A DNA stretch of 64,000 nt from Ceratopteris richardii. Its lineage: Eukaryota; Streptophyta; Polypodiopsida; Polypodiales; Pteridaceae. The position numbers and the translations under genes are program-made. Positions 23,761 through 36,700 of the stretch are shown piece after piece (position 1 is the first letter of the stretch; the number at the start of each line of letters is the position of its first letter). The notes beneath the pieces were generated by a model. It worked only from the letters and a program-made list of their open reading frames with translations, was not told the origin of the DNA and searched no databases. The stretch covers positions 87,247,458 to 87,311,457 of the forward strand of contig CM035407.1 of NCBI GenBank assembly GCA_020310875.1, in the 5' to 3' direction.

Positions 23761-25680
23761 ATGGGAGATGCTCTACAGATAGAGAAATTGGATAGGGAAA
23801 ACTATCCTGCATGGTCAATGAGGATGGAAGCTCATCTTATGAGCAAAGATTTAATTGGATATATCACAGGAGAAGAAGAGAAGCCAGAGTTCAGAGATCC
23901 TAGTGTTCCAACTAGGGAAGAGTTAGCAGATTTGAAAAATTGGATGAAGAAAGATGCTCAAGCTAGGAGCATTATCTACATGGGAGTCAATGATTACTTG
24001 TTACCTCACATTAGAGGTCTTGAAAGTGCAACTGACATATGGAATGCTTTGGAGGAGCATTTTCAGAACACTACAAAGTCAAGGAAGGCATCCTTATGGG
24101 CAGAGTTTACTACCTTCAAGAAGAAGGCTTCTCAGTCCATCTCAGATTATGTGACAAGGATGAAAGATATTGCAGATGCTTTAGGAGCTGTTGATGAAGA
24201 CATTGAGGAAGATAAATTGGTAAGGCAAATTCTTACAGGGTTGAGAGGTGATGACAAATGGAAGCCATTTATTTTGTCTACAGAACTATCACTTGATCAT
24301 TTCACTCCTGATTTAAATCAATTGTTAGGTCATATGCTAACATTTGAGCAGGATGTTAAAGGAGATGGTGACAAGAGTACAGGTCATGCAATGTACTCAA
24401 AGGATAAGAAGAAGAATAGCAAAGGAAAACAACAAGCAGGTGAAGATGAAGGAACAACTACTCAAGCCAACTTCCTAAGAGGAAGAGGAGGTGGCAAAGG
24501 TAGAGGAAAAGGCAGGAACAATAAAGATGGAGGCAAAGCTTGCTGGATTTGTGGTAAGACAAATCACTTAGCTAATGATTGTTGGCACAATACTCAGAAT
24601 AATAATGGATATAGTCAAAACTATAATGCAAGAGGAAGAGGTGGCAGAAATCAAAGAGGTAATTACAGAGGTAGAGGTGGAAGGAATTACTTTGGAAGAA
24701 ATGCAGGTAGAGGATTCCAAAGTCAACAATACAACAACACCTACTACAATTATGCTTCAGATCAAAAGGAGGATTCAACATTGATAATGAATGCAACTTG
24801 TGAAAGGCAGAATGAAGATCAGAGAGTCTTCTACATTGACTCAGGGTGTAGCAATCACTTGAGTGGTAACATATCTTTGATGACTGATTTGGAAAGTAAA
24901 GTTTTTAATCATGTTGTTCAAACAGGTGACAACACAAAGCACAATGTGAAGTCAATTGGATCAGTGAAGGCCAAGGATGGAAGTACCTTATTGAGTAAGG
25001 TCTTGTATGTTCCTACAATCCCTAAGAATTTGATAAGTGTAGGTCAAATTGTTGAAAAGGGATATGAAGTAAGGTTCACTAATGATGGAGTATATGTGGA
25101 AGACCCTAGCCAAGGGTATAAACAGGTTGTTTCAGGAAAAAAAGAAGGAAGACTATTTACATTGAAGATTCAGGGAAACATTGGTCATGCAATGTTCACA
25201 TATGGAGGACATAAGATCTCTGAGTTAGATCTTTGGCACAAGAGGCTTGGACATTTCAATGAAAGAGGTATTAAAGATATGGTTAACAATGGTTCAGTGC
25301 TTGGATTGCCTAATGTTGCAGGTCAACATATGACATACAAATGTGAGGCATGTCAATTAGGTAAGGCTCATAAACATTCCTATTCCAAGCATGGTTTTAT
25401 GCACTCAGAGAAGCTTGAGTTGGTACACACAGATGTGTGGGGACCATCAAAAGATTTCAGTATAAATGGATCAAGGTATTATGTGATTTATGTTGATGAT
25501 GCTACTAGGTGGATCACTATCTATGTGATCAAAGATAAGTCAGAAGTGTTTAATACATTTAAACACTATCATGCATATGCAGAAAGAATTACAGGTCATA
25601 AGTTGAAGAGACTAAGGTCAGATGGAGGGGGAGAGTATTTCTCAATGAGTTCAGTGATTACTTATGGAATGCAGGTATAA
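23761..25680 (+). pseudogene. Cop5 gag, protease, pre-integrase and integrase start
   Basis: The ORF encodes the first 639 residues of the copia polyprotein. In order: gag N-terminus (LDRENYPAWSMRMEAHL, residues 9-25), UBN2 capsid core to about 210, a basic Gly/Arg-rich region holding one zinc knuckle CWICGKTNHLANDC (about 261-274), protease with FYIDSGCSNH (about 355-364), pre-integrase HHCC finger (about 492-536) and the integrase start with VHTDVWGP (about 555) and SDGGGEYFS. At about 25643 one base is missing relative to the continuing frame, so the last ~15 residues are out of frame and a stop comes at 25678-25680. The start ATG follows a typical leader. Confidence 0.93.
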
Positions 25681-27926
25681 AAAGGGAAGTTACTTGCAGG
25701 TACTCTCCTCAACAAAATGGTGTTGCAGAAAGGAGAAATAGAACTCTTGTTGAGTTTGCAAGATCCATGATGAAGGAGAAAAATTGCCCTAATTATTTGT
25801 GGGCTGAGGCTGTAAATACAGCCACTTATTTGGTCAATAGGTTACCATGTAAAGCCTTGCAGGGTATGACACCATATGAGGCTTGGTGGGGTAAGAGACC
25901 TACCTTGGATCATTGCAGAGTATTTGGATGTGTGGCATATGCATATGTGCCATCACAATTAAGACACAAATTGGAACCCAAAGCTGAAAAGTATGTTTTC
26001 ATTGGCTATGATGATAAGCAGATGGGCTATAGATTGTGGACTCCATCAACAAAACAATTTATGGTTTCTAAAGATGTTACATTTGATGAACAAAACACTT
26101 GGTATGCAGGTACAATCAATATCAATACAGATGTTGAAGAAGAAGTGAGTCAAAGAAAAGGTAAATCAAAAGTTCAAATATTTGATGAGCAAGAGAATAA
26201 TGAAGTGCAGGTTGAAGTGGAAGAGACACCAAGATTTGATCCTGAATGTGAAGAGCCAGAAACCTCAAGGAGTGGAGAACTCAGAAGGTCAACAAGAAAT
26301 AGGTGGCAACCTACAAGGTATAGTTATGATACTTCATTTCTAGCCACAAAAGATTATGCTTATATGGTGAATACAGATGAAGACCCTTCTACATATGAAG
26401 AGGCAAAAGGTAAGGAAAAATGGGAGAGTGCTATGCAGGAAGAATATGATGCACTATTGGAGAATCAAACTTGGGATTTGGTTCCTAAACCAAATAGTCA
26501 GAAGATTATTGGATGCAAATGGGTCTACAAGACAAAAAGGTTTGCAGATGGAAGTGTGTCTAGGTACAAAGCTAGACTTGTGGTCAAAGGTTTTGCTCAA
26601 ACATATGGTATTGATTATGATGAGACCTATAGTCCTGTGGCAAAGATGACAACCATAAGGACACTTATTGCTATTGCTGCATGTAAAGGTTGGAAACTAT
26701 GTCAACTTGATGTGAAGAATGCTTTTTTGAATGGTTATATTTCAGATGATGTATTCATGGAGCAACCTCAAGGGTTCAGAGATAAAAGGTATCCAGATCA
26801 TGTGTGCAAGCTCAAGAGAGCTTTGTATGGCTTGAAGCAGGCCCCAAGGGCATGGAACTATAGACTTGTGAAGTTCCTAAAAGAACTTGGATTTCAGGTG
26901 TCTAAAGGAGATAGTAGCTTGCTTGTCAAGGCAAGTGAAAATGGTTTCATATACATGTGCATATATGTTGATGATATAATTCTTACAGGTACAGATGAAG
27001 AAGGAATACAAAAGCTCAAGAGGCAAATGGAAAAGGAGTTCAAGATAAGTGACTTGGGAGACTTGTCATACTTCTTGGGCATGGAGATTACATATACTCA
27101 ACATGGAGTATTTGTGACCCAAGAAAGGTATTTGAAGAACTTGTTAATCAAGTTTAAAATGGATGATTGCAGGGTAGCACCTACACCAATGGAGGTGAAT
27201 CACAAATTGAGTAAGTATGGAGGTGAAGAATTCAAGGATATGAGACAATATCAGAGTTTGGTTGGTAGCCTTATCTATGCTACTCTAACTAGACCTGATT
27301 TATCATATGCAGTAGGGGTTTTGTCTCAATTTATGCATTGCCCAAGGAAAGAACATTGGATTGCAGGACAAAGGGTGTTGAGGTACATTAAGGGTACACT
27401 CAATGAAGGTTTGTATTATGGGTTTACCTCAGATACAAATATCAAAATTTATAGTGATGCAGATTGGGCAGGTAATCCAGATGATAGAAGATCTACATTT
27501 GGGTACATGTGTTATGTGGGAGATAAACTTATCTCATGGTGTTCTAAGAAGCAACATACAGTTGCTTTATCTTCTACAGAAGCAGAGTATAAAGGCATGG
27601 TTGAAGCTGCAAAAGAATTAATTTGGGTTAAGACCTTGATGAAGAGTCTTGACATTGTGCATGGAGTACCAATCATATATGGAGATAACTTGAGTTCATT
27701 GTATTTAGCTGCTAATCCTGTTTTTCATGCCAGGACCAAACACATTGAGATTCAGTATCACTTTCTAAGAGAGAAAGTGATGGACAAGGAGATTGAAGTC
27801 ATACATACTTCAACAAAAGATCAGATAGCTGATATGCTTACAAAGAGCTTGGATGGACCAAAGCTACAGAAGTTTAAGGACATGGCAGGTATAAAGAAGA
27901 AAGGAGAAACCTCAATTGATGATTGA
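25681..27926 (+). pseudogene. Cop5 integrase end, reverse transcriptase and RNase H
   Basis: After the frameshift the polyprotein continues in another frame. The bases before the first ATG (25767) already encode the integrase QQNGVAERRNRT block. From 25767 to the TGA at 27924-27926 the frame is intact (719 codons): integrase C-terminus, basic linker, RT with [30 protein letters not shown] and the catalytic YVDDIILTG (about residue 400), then RNase H with IYSDADWAG (about 562), SSTEAEYKG and the conserved ADMLTKSL ending. The stop codon overlaps the polypurine tract. This is one gene with the preceding ORF, not a separate one. Confidence 0.93.
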
Positions 27927-27934
27927 GGGGGAGC
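27923..27934 (+). other. Cop5 polypurine tract
   Basis: TTGAGGGGGAGC directly precedes the TG of the 3' LTR. The same 12-mer is used by Cop8, which supports their close relationship. Confidence 0.9.
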
Positions 27935-28956
27935 TGTTGGTGCAGACCAATCACCAATTGAAGACTTGGAGGTTAAAGAGTGAAGGAAGGATCAACCATT
28001 GAAGCTTGGAAGAAAGACATATTCAGAGGATAAGAGAAGAGTACACATATGTACATTAGTATAGTCATAGGTGACCCAGATCTTTGTTTGAATAGTAAAC
28101 TTGTACAAATTATCTATAAATACTTTGAGAAAAGTCGGGGCATGTATGAGAGCATTTGTAGAAGTCAAGATTGAGGAAGTTAGGAGTCAAGAGATAGAGA
28201 AAAGTTAGTTGAGTTAGCTCTCATCACTCAGTTGTAAATTTCTGAGTTAATGAAGAAATTTTGCGCCCAATCTTTTCGTGTCTGCTCCTTCTGTGTTTGA
28301 TCATTTGTGAAATCCTTTTGAGGATATCTAAGTTGTTAGTTAATGAGCCTGTGACCTGAATTTCAGAGTCTAATTGTAAACAGGCTAGGAGAATTGTTAG
28401 TAGGAACATTCATATGTGTTGAGTGTCTACAGTTCTCTGAAACAGGCGCAAATTTCGAGTTTAATCTTTTGACCAGTGCTCACTCCATAGTTTAAAGTTT
28501 TGTGCAAGCAAGCACTTAATCTTTAAGTTGGAAGGTGATCTACTCGTGGCTAAAAGCATTTGGCAAAACGGGTTAGATATTGTGAGAACCAAAGTTAAGA
28601 AGTTAGGGGTGTCTAAATCGACTTCTCAGAAGTGCAGATTCAGACATAGGTAACTTGTGAAGACAATTTCTCAAGTTATACTAAAGCTTTTCAAGTGATT
28701 CAACTTGGAGGTGATGCGCAATCCCTAGGAGATGATTCGTACAAAGTTTCATCAAAAAATTTACACGTTTGATAAGTCAATGTGAAGAAATTCTGCAGCA
28801 GATTTTTATGTGTTTCACTTTCTTCACAGATTTTCTTAATTTTGATAATTTGGAGATTGGACCTATAATTTAGTGAAGGTTTTGACTTACTCTTGACATA
28901 GAGGTGTTCTAAACTCAAGAGTAGGTTGTTCTTTTGGAGATTAACACTCTCCATCA
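27935..28956 (+). repeat. Cop5 3' LTR (1022 bp)
   Basis: Same length and ends as the 5' LTR, with about two substitutions. It is followed by GTTTT, the target duplication. Confidence 0.95.
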
Positions 28957-28983
28957 GTTTTGTGAGACGCGATAAGAAAACAT

Positions 28984-29110
28984 GAATAACAAAATCCTCA
29001 ACATAAGTAGGGAACCCATTTCAGATGTATCTTTCAATCGTGGAGGATATAAATTGAGGACTCCAAACAAGGATGTTTTTCGAAGACAAAATATTGTGAA
29101 TGGTAAGATA
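28984..29110 (+). other. possible relic exon right of Cop5
   Basis: Plus-strand sequence reads without stops from ATG 28984 as MNNKILNISREPISDVSFNR and some 20 more residues, ending at a GGTAAGA that looks like a 5' splice site (near 29102). The composition is less AT-rich than its surroundings. I do not recognise the protein, and no second exon was found on the left side of Cop5. It may be chance. Confidence 0.2.
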
Positions 29111-29189
29111 CATATTTGATTTTTCCATGTACAATGCGTTTACAAAATAATTTTACGACATTAATATTACATTTTAGTATACATATATC

Positions 29190-29912
29190 AAGACCATTTA
29201 GGGACTGTGCCTCTAATAAAACATCTCACTCGCCATATTTGGCACCCCCTAATTGAGATCAAAAACTCCATTCTCATGTGGCAGATCTTGCATAAGAGTA
29301 TCTGGTCCAACGCAAGGGCTAACAAAATTTGCGGTGTGCCTCCATGGTGCAAGCGTTGCCATCGATGCATCGAAGATTTAGCTCACCTTTTCTTCGATTG
29401 CCCCAAGTCCTGCGTAATCTGGCACCACGTGACGAGGATATTGAGACTCACGAACCAAATCAATTGGCACCAGGTGCTGTTGGGCGAGGCGATTGGCTGC
29501 TCATCTAGGCTGTGGAATGCCATCAGGGGCGAGACTCTTTGGAAGATTTGGAGGGAGCGATGTGCTATCATTTTTGGCCAACTTCCAAAGGAATGGTTGA
29601 TTGAAAAATCCTTGTTTCTTCTGGGTAAAACAATCTCCCGAGATAAGATATCTCCACCGTTTAAACATCACTCTATTTATCTCCTCCAAAATAACAAGTT
29701 GAAACCCAAATGGGTCCCACACGAGGGAGACGATAGATTTGTCCACCTCATTTGTAATGCCCTCTAGATTGTCGTTCTCCTCCCCTACATTGTGGGATCT
29801 GGGGGGTCCCACGGGCACTAGTCCCATTCACTTGTAACTTTTCTTCTTTATTTTAATTAAAGTCCGGTTGAATAGGCCAAGCCCAAACTTCCTTTTATTT
29901 AAAAAAAAAAAA
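29190..29912 (+). pseudogene. LINE-c: 5'-truncated LINE with intact zf-RVT ORF
   Basis: The ORF 29207-29767 (186 codons) is the least damaged copy of the family's C-terminal domain: WHPLIEIKNSILMWQILHKS, the Cys/His cluster CKRCHRCIEDLAHLFFDCP (near residues 46-64), WNAIRGETLWKIWRERCA and KPKWVPHEGDDRF. The usual tail with GGGGGTCCCACGGGCACTAG near 29802 and an A-run at 29901-29912 close the copy. All upstream endonuclease and RT sequence is missing, so the ORF is an orphan domain fragment of LINE ORF2. No target duplication was identified. Confidence 0.88.
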
Positions 29913-30729
<817 letters not shown>

Positions 30730-30839
30730 TATGTTGAATTAAACAACTATAACCACATTATGATCCTCGAAAGTTTTTCTTACTCGCATAAAATATTTTT
30801 AGTAGCACTTCGATTTTCTGTTTCATAATGCCATAGGGA

Positions 30840-31925
30840 ATGTAGAAAATATTTTGATTATTCGAATCAATACCTTACTCGCTACTCTCATAATATTATT
30901 TGGGACTATTATGAGTGTCTTACTTTGTACGAATCGTAATTTCACAACTGTTTAGACAATAGTTATTAAAAATCTATAGGGGCCGGTATTGTAATGATCA
31001 GGATCATTGCAACTATTACTCTTACAATAATATAGATCAAACGAGTGAAAAACTTACTTTTGTGCGTGTCTGATTCATTGTGATGCTTACTTTCAGCATG
31101 TCGTAGACAACAAATATTAAAAATATATATGTTCTGTTGTGACTGTTTTCTATACTATTAACCTTTATGTCATATATTATAGATGATCCATACAAGAGAA
31201 TCTAGAAGTATTATCAAGAGTGTGTAATTTAGTACGGAATTTACACTCACAATACCAACGACAATAAGTATTATAAAATTTATAAATGCAGTTGTGAGTG
31301 CTCGATTTCCTCTTTACCAGCATAATAGCATGAGTTGTATGTATTCCAAAAATCATAGGTCTTATTATGAGTTTCTAATTCACTATGAATCTTAATCACA
31401 TAGTATAGGTGATACATATACGAATCTTCATAGTTGCTATATGATTATTTGGTTGGTTAGTAAATTTATTAGGGAAATATAAATGATACATATTAGAAAG
31501 TTTAAGGGTGTTCTGTGGGTGTTTGACCACTACGAGACTTATCCCCATAGTGGAGTAGATTATATAGATTAGATATTTTATAGGTACAATTATGATTTTT
31601 TATTTATTATTAACGTGAATCACGTAATGGTGAAGATGACACATATTAGAAAATACATGAGTGGCCTTGTGATTGCGTATTCATTGTGAACCTTAATCTC
31701 CTAATGGTAGTGATGTTATGCATTAGAATATCGGTAAGTTCTATAGTGAGTGCTTGCTTCGCTATCAATCTTTTATCTCATAAGAGTACAAATGAATTAA
31801 TCTAAAACTTTTATATGTATTATTATGGGCTTTGGATTTATTATGCATCTTTCTCTCGAAAAAATAAATGATACTCATTAAAAACATTTTGTGTGCTATT
31901 TTTCATGTTTGACTCTTTATGTTCC
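30840..31925. repeat. degenerate tandem array, period about 78-80 bp
   Basis: A TGAGTGYTTGATTC-like start followed by an ATCTTAATCTCATA-like core recurs at about 31139, 31216, 31296, 31369, 31510, 31589, 31669, 31747 and 31827, with weaker units from about 30910. Spacings are mostly 73-80 bp. Units are heavily diverged, so the array is old. The unit resembles the array at 126-1335 in order of words (TGATTGTTTGACTCA, TGATTCTTACTTCACA, CATATGATTAGGAA), in the same orientation. No coding sequence is present. Confidence 0.65.
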
Positions 31926-32818
31926 ATAGTATCATAATAGTTTGTTCTATAAAATTATTTTCTTAGATGAAATGATCAAAAGAGGATTTATGCTTTTATT
32001 TACATGAAATAGGAAATATTATAGTTAGTCGATTTTTTATCGTAGCGTATTATACGTCCTTTATCCATAACTATTAAGCGTAAGTGGTAAAATTAGAAAA
32101 CTGTTAAGTGCAAAGTTTTGTAAATATTTTGAGATATTGAACACGATTCAAAAAAAAAGTCTCGAGAATCATTTGAAAAATTTTACAAGTTATAGAACCA
32201 ATGGAAATGTAAGGAAATGTAAGTAAATGAAGCTTCGAAATCCATGGATCAAATGAAGATGATTTGCATACACTATCAAACCCTGAACCGAATGAAAAAA
32301 TCAAAACTCGAGGCAATTAGAGATGTAGAGAGTCCATGTGCAACATCCAATTAAGGTATGTCTACACATTTTAATATGAGCCAATTTAAAGAGATGGGAT
32401 TGTGACATTTTCAATCCTCATCGATACATGTTTTGGAGGTGGCGCAAGTTTCTAAAATCATTGTAAAGTAAGAACTTATAAAGGAGAATATAATAATACA
32501 ATAATTACTAGAACTTTGATTAGAAAATCATGAAAATAGGTCATATGTAGATGAGATGACCATATTTGAGGCTACAATTTTTATAATAACATAGAGGCGA
32601 ATGATCACAACTATGAAAATAACAACACCACAAAAGTTCATGAATTTTCATAGAAAAATATAAGCATGGTTAGATATTAGATATGTAGATGGAAAGATTT
32701 GGAAAAAAAGATAAATGAACATTCATAAACAAGAGGACTAAAAAATATTGAAGGTAATCTAAATATTTTAAAAATTGCTTCTTTGTAAATAATGAAAACA
32801 TTATTGACAAATTTTCTC
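31926..32818. other. AT-rich stretch, no gene seen
   Basis: About 890 bp with short ORFs on both strands and no domain, RNA gene or repeat that I can name. Confidence 0.6.
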
Positions 32819-35400
32819 TTTTTTTTTATAAATGGAAGTTCGATAACAGCCTGCTATTCGAGACTTTAATTAATAGAAAAAAAACAACTTTACAAGAGAA
32901 TGGGCTTAGTACCCATGGGACCCCCCTCGAATCCCAAAGGAGGGTTACATCGCTAGAGCATTTTACAAAGAAGCTTGATCATCCTCTCGTCCCCTTCATG
33001 TGGGGCCCATTTGCTCTTGATCTTGTTGTTCTTGAGGAAAAATACCCTATGATGTCTAAAAGGTGGGGGTTTCTTACAATTGGAAATTCCTTTTCCTAAA
33101 AGGAATATGGACTTTTCTATTGACCATTCTTTAGGAGGGCTTCCAAAATTGGTCGCACACCTCTCTTTCCAGATCTTCTTGAGGGTCTCACCTCTAATCC
33201 CATTCCACAATGATGAGGAACACACAATCACTTCTCCCAGCAAAGCTTGTTTCCAATTGATTTGTCCTTGCAGCAGCACGATTTTTTCAAGCACCCGCAT
33301 GACTGACTTTGACATTGGGCACGAGAAAAAGAGGCGTCCCAATTCCTTATTGCCACTTAGGCACCGTTTGCACCACGGGGGCCCCATAAATTTTGCTAGC
33401 CTTTACATTAGTCCAAATTCCTCTGTGATGAGTTTGCCACATAAGCACGAACTGTTTTATTTCGATGAGGGGATGCCAAATGGATTAGAACTTAAAGTCC
33501 AATCGCAAGCTCAACCAATCAAGGCACCACTTACTATTAAGCTTGACATGGAAGTCCTCAATCTTCTTGAACCTTGGAATTTTGTCAAGGCTATTGCCAT
33601 TGTGCCATCTAATGGCCTTATGGCAAGGAGGATCCTGACCAATGAGGAGATGAGTCTTCAAGCGATCCCAAGCGATGAATCTGCTCTACAATAGGATCCA
33701 TTCCTTGTAGTTTAGTCTCCCATCTGGATCGATGTCCTCAAATCTAATACTAGCAAGTATCTTGGTTTTAGAGGTGTTTCCACAAAGAGAAACCTTTGTT
33801 CCATAGCTTCTTAGAGTTTTGGAGGTTCCAAGACTCCACACCTCTCATGCCCTTGATAGGAAACCAAATCCAATTGTTCTCTCTTATACACGTCGTCGAC
33901 CTTCAATCATCACTGATCCTGAGAAATTATTTGACCTTGTTCCAACTCTTGCACAGAGAGCAAACCAGGTTCAAACATTTAGGAGACACCAAAAAAAGGG
34001 AGAAGAGAACAATGAGAAGGTTGAGGTCCTTTCAACTTGGGAGGCCCATAAGCTTAAGATCACACATGTTCCTAAAAATAAGCTTGGCCCGATAGGCTTC
34101 AGTGTTGCTCCAAGCTTTAATTAACCATTTTGCAACTAGCTTCTTGGCCATGCCTTCAATGTCAAGAATGCCCAAACCACCTTGATCTTATGGCTAGTGT
34201 AAGTAGCCCATTTAATTTTGGGGATTCCCCTTCTGTTAGGGTCACCCATCGACAAAATGTTTGTGCAAATTCTTTCCAACTTAGAAATTTCTTGGTCCTT
34301 CGGTCCCCAACAAGAGAGAAAGTAAATAGTTGAAGGAATCAAGAATGTGTTAATTACCATGGCCCACCCTGCCAGATTTATCTACATACCTTTCCAATAT
34401 GTCAGTTTATTATCGAGTTTGAGAGTACCTAGTTCCAATAGGGGTCCATAGACACATAAAATCCCATCATAATACCTAACAAGAGAAAGATTTGACCATT
34501 GGGAATCAATTGACATCCTTGGTCAATACAAAAATGGGGAGGATGTCCCATAACTACCCTGAAAGTGGTTTTTGAGTGGTTTATTTTGGATCCAGAAGCC
34601 ACACAAAATGTGTTTAGGCATCTCTAAAAGGTATCAATGCTGGTCGTATCATTATGCACAAAGGTATTCATGTCATCTGCAAATAGTCTCATGATCATCT
34701 ATCCTTGATTGAAAGAGGCCTTGAATATGGCCTGAACTAGCATGATGTTTCACAAGGCAGCTGAGACCATCAGTAGCAACAGTAAAGAGACGACGGGCCA
34801 AGGTCATCATTGCCTGATATAGCGCTTTATTCTAATCCCTTGAGAAAGTTGGCCATTGATGTTAATCTGAGCTGACAAATTTACCACTAGAGTAGATATC
34901 ATCCTAGAAATTTGTTGACCAACACTATCTTTTAGCAATTGGAGAATGAAGTCCCACTCAAGCCAATCATATGATTTGTCAAAGTCAATCTTAATAAAGA
35001 TAATATCTTGAGTAGACTCTTTAGTGAATTCTAGACCTTCCCAAAAATCAATGATAGCTTCCAAGATGGAGCTCCCCTTGATGAATCCTTTTTTATCCAC
35101 ACTTATCCAATTTTGTAAGTAATAACAAATTTGTTGTTTCTTTCATGGGAGGTACATTTCTTCATGACCTTATCTAGTTGGATCACAAGATCATGGAATG
35201 TCTAAATTGGATTGCGAGGGGGGGGGGGGCTCCTACAACTCTCCATTCTTTTTCTAACAAGAAGAGAGGATTGTAAACTACTTTATTAGAAACCAAATAC
35301 ACTTGGTTCATATTCGGGGTCTCCCTCTCCCCCATGGTCAAGATCAGATACCCCTTATGCTTTTTGTAGATTTCACCAATGTGTTTTTGCAAAATGATAT
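32819..35400 (-). pseudogene. LINE-d: L1-type LINE ORF2 relic (RT and zf-RVT)
   Basis: Reading right to left: RT fingers and palm start at 34807-35100 (GFIKGSSILEAIIDFWEGLE, KIDFDKSYDWLEWDFILQLL), the catalytic ADDMN word near 34670, RT C-terminal region with MVINTFLIPSTIYFLSCWGP (34136-34360), the WNLQNSKKLW region near 33830, and zf-RVT at 32953-33387 (CKRCLSGNKELGRLFFSCP, WNGIRGETLKKIWKERCATNFG). The 3' tail holds GGGGTCCCATGGGTACTAAG (plus 32906-32926) and ends in a T-run on the plus strand at 32819-32827, the poly(A). Many stops and frame changes occur. This is the longest LINE copy in the window; the endonuclease part is not recognisable. Confidence 0.85.
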
Positions 35401-36000
35401 ATTATATGTCTACCAATGATGGCACTGGCACCTTTTGCATTACTCCATAGTCTAGATTTAACCAATGTCAAACTGCATTCAAGGCACTTTTGTGGCATCC
35501 CTTTGAATTTTTACTGGATGAAAGTTGCAAGCATCTCACCTTTGGTGAAATTTTCTACATGCTAGGTGTTTCAATGGCTTTTGGGATTACTGTGATCCAA
35601 CACTGGAATTTTTCTACATGCTAGGTGTTTCAATGGCTTTTGGGATTAGTATGATTGGTTTTTCTCGAAGCTTGAGAGCAACCTCACTTATTGGAAAGGA
35701 ATGCACCTTAATTTGGCCACAAAAATGATGGTTACAAACATCTCACTCACGTCCTCTGTCATCTACTTCTTTGCTTGCTACAGGCCTTGAGACATTGAAA
35801 TCCAGAATGTGGAGAGACTTTGCAAATGTTCCTTTGGATGGGGGATCCTAATAGTAAGGGGTGACCGAGATAAAATGCAAATGCACTATCCCCAAGGATA
35901 AGGGTGGTTTTTTCATTCTAGATCTAGACACCTTTGCTAACAAGCTTGTGAAAAAAATGGATGATCAAAGCCTAACATAAAAACAAGGAGACTTGGACCT
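35401..36000 (+). pseudogene. LINE-e: plus-strand LINE RT C-terminal relic
   Basis: Around 35650-35850 the plus strand reads FFSKLESNLTYWKGMHLNLA and MVTNISLTSSVIYFFACYRP, then a region resembling the MGDPN word that also occurs in LINE-d. It is thus the same ORF2 segment in the opposite orientation. A 39-bp stretch is duplicated within it (35551-35589 and 35610-35648). Stops interrupt the frame often. Confidence 0.6.
35551..35648 (+). repeat. 39-bp direct duplication, 59-bp period
   Basis: TTTTCTACATGCTAGGTGTT and the following 19 bases occur at 35551-35589 and again at 35610-35648, separated by 20 bp. It looks like a local replication slip in the LINE relic. Confidence 0.9.
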
Positions 36001-36379
36001 AGCTTATCTTCAAGACCTGACATAATACTTCTCTCTCAAATGTGCATATATTGAAACAATCCCATTAGCCATGCTCCACTACACTTTAATTTTGGTTTCC
36101 CCAAGAAATTGGATGTAATCTTCTTTTTCTAAAAAGGTTGGAATAAGATGAAGCCATTCTATCCCATCACTAAATATTAGAAGTGAGCTCTCAAAATGAG
36201 GGAAGTTCTTGATTATTGGCATCAAGAGTGCTGACAAAGAGAATATTAGAGCTCCAAAAGTCTTTGGATGAAAGGTTTTGATAGTAGAAACATGTTCGAA
36301 ACCAAGATCGAAGAATTAGATCTGATTAGGTTGAGGGACTTCTTGTAATATTTCTATGTTCATGTTTCATTCTTCTTAG

Positions 36380-36700
36380 GTATGTGATCCTCTAATCAAG
36401 AACATATTTTCAAAATCTTGCTCATCTCTAGTCAGAGGCACAATCTAGTGCTTTGGTGACATAAAGAAGACATCGAGAGACCTATCTACAAGATAATCTC
36501 CTATTCTTTTGATGCTCATTGGCATCCACACATTTTGGTTGAGATTGACCTCAACATTGGACCTCCTTTTAGAATTCTAATCAATAATATATAAATGACT
36601 GCTTGCTACAAGAGGTTATGTGCAAACCTTCATAATGCTAGTTTTCACTATGTCACTTAGGGGCATAGAATCAAGGATTGTCCTCTATTGAAAGGTGTTG
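36380..36700 (+). pseudogene. LINE ORF1-like relic (DUF4283 / zinc knuckle region)
   Basis: The plus strand reads HWHPHILVEIDLNIGPPFRI (near 36525), followed by a degraded zinc knuckle HYVT*GHRIKDCPLL (near 36645-36690). In plant LINEs the nucleic-acid-binding ORF1 has the same order, an R-x-x-VEIDL block then a CCHC knuckle. The first Cys positions are lost here. Whether it belongs to the same insertion as LINE-e is unclear, because ORF1 normally precedes RT. Confidence 0.5.

Larger units (their letters stand above)
22512..28961 (+). mobile_element. Cop5: complete, very young Ty1/copia retrotransposon
   Basis: Two 1022-bp LTRs (22517-23538 and 27935-28956) bracket a gag-pol region and are flanked by the 5-bp target duplication GTTTT (22512-22516 and 28957-28961). 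I count about two differences between the LTRs (CCGATC/CCAATC near 22852 and AAACTTT/AAATTTT near 23339), which indicates a recent insertion. Primer-binding site, polypurine tract, gag, protease, integrase, RT and RNase H are all present in copia order. The only coding defect I found is one frameshift inside integrase. Confidence 0.95.

Noticed and set aside
25643..25767. Programmed frameshift between two Cop5 genes
   Set aside because: The break is inside integrase, not at the gag/pol border, and is explained by one missing base in a short A-run.
32104..32316. 70-aa minus-strand ORF
   Set aside because: AT-rich sequence without domain, start context or neighbours supporting a gene.
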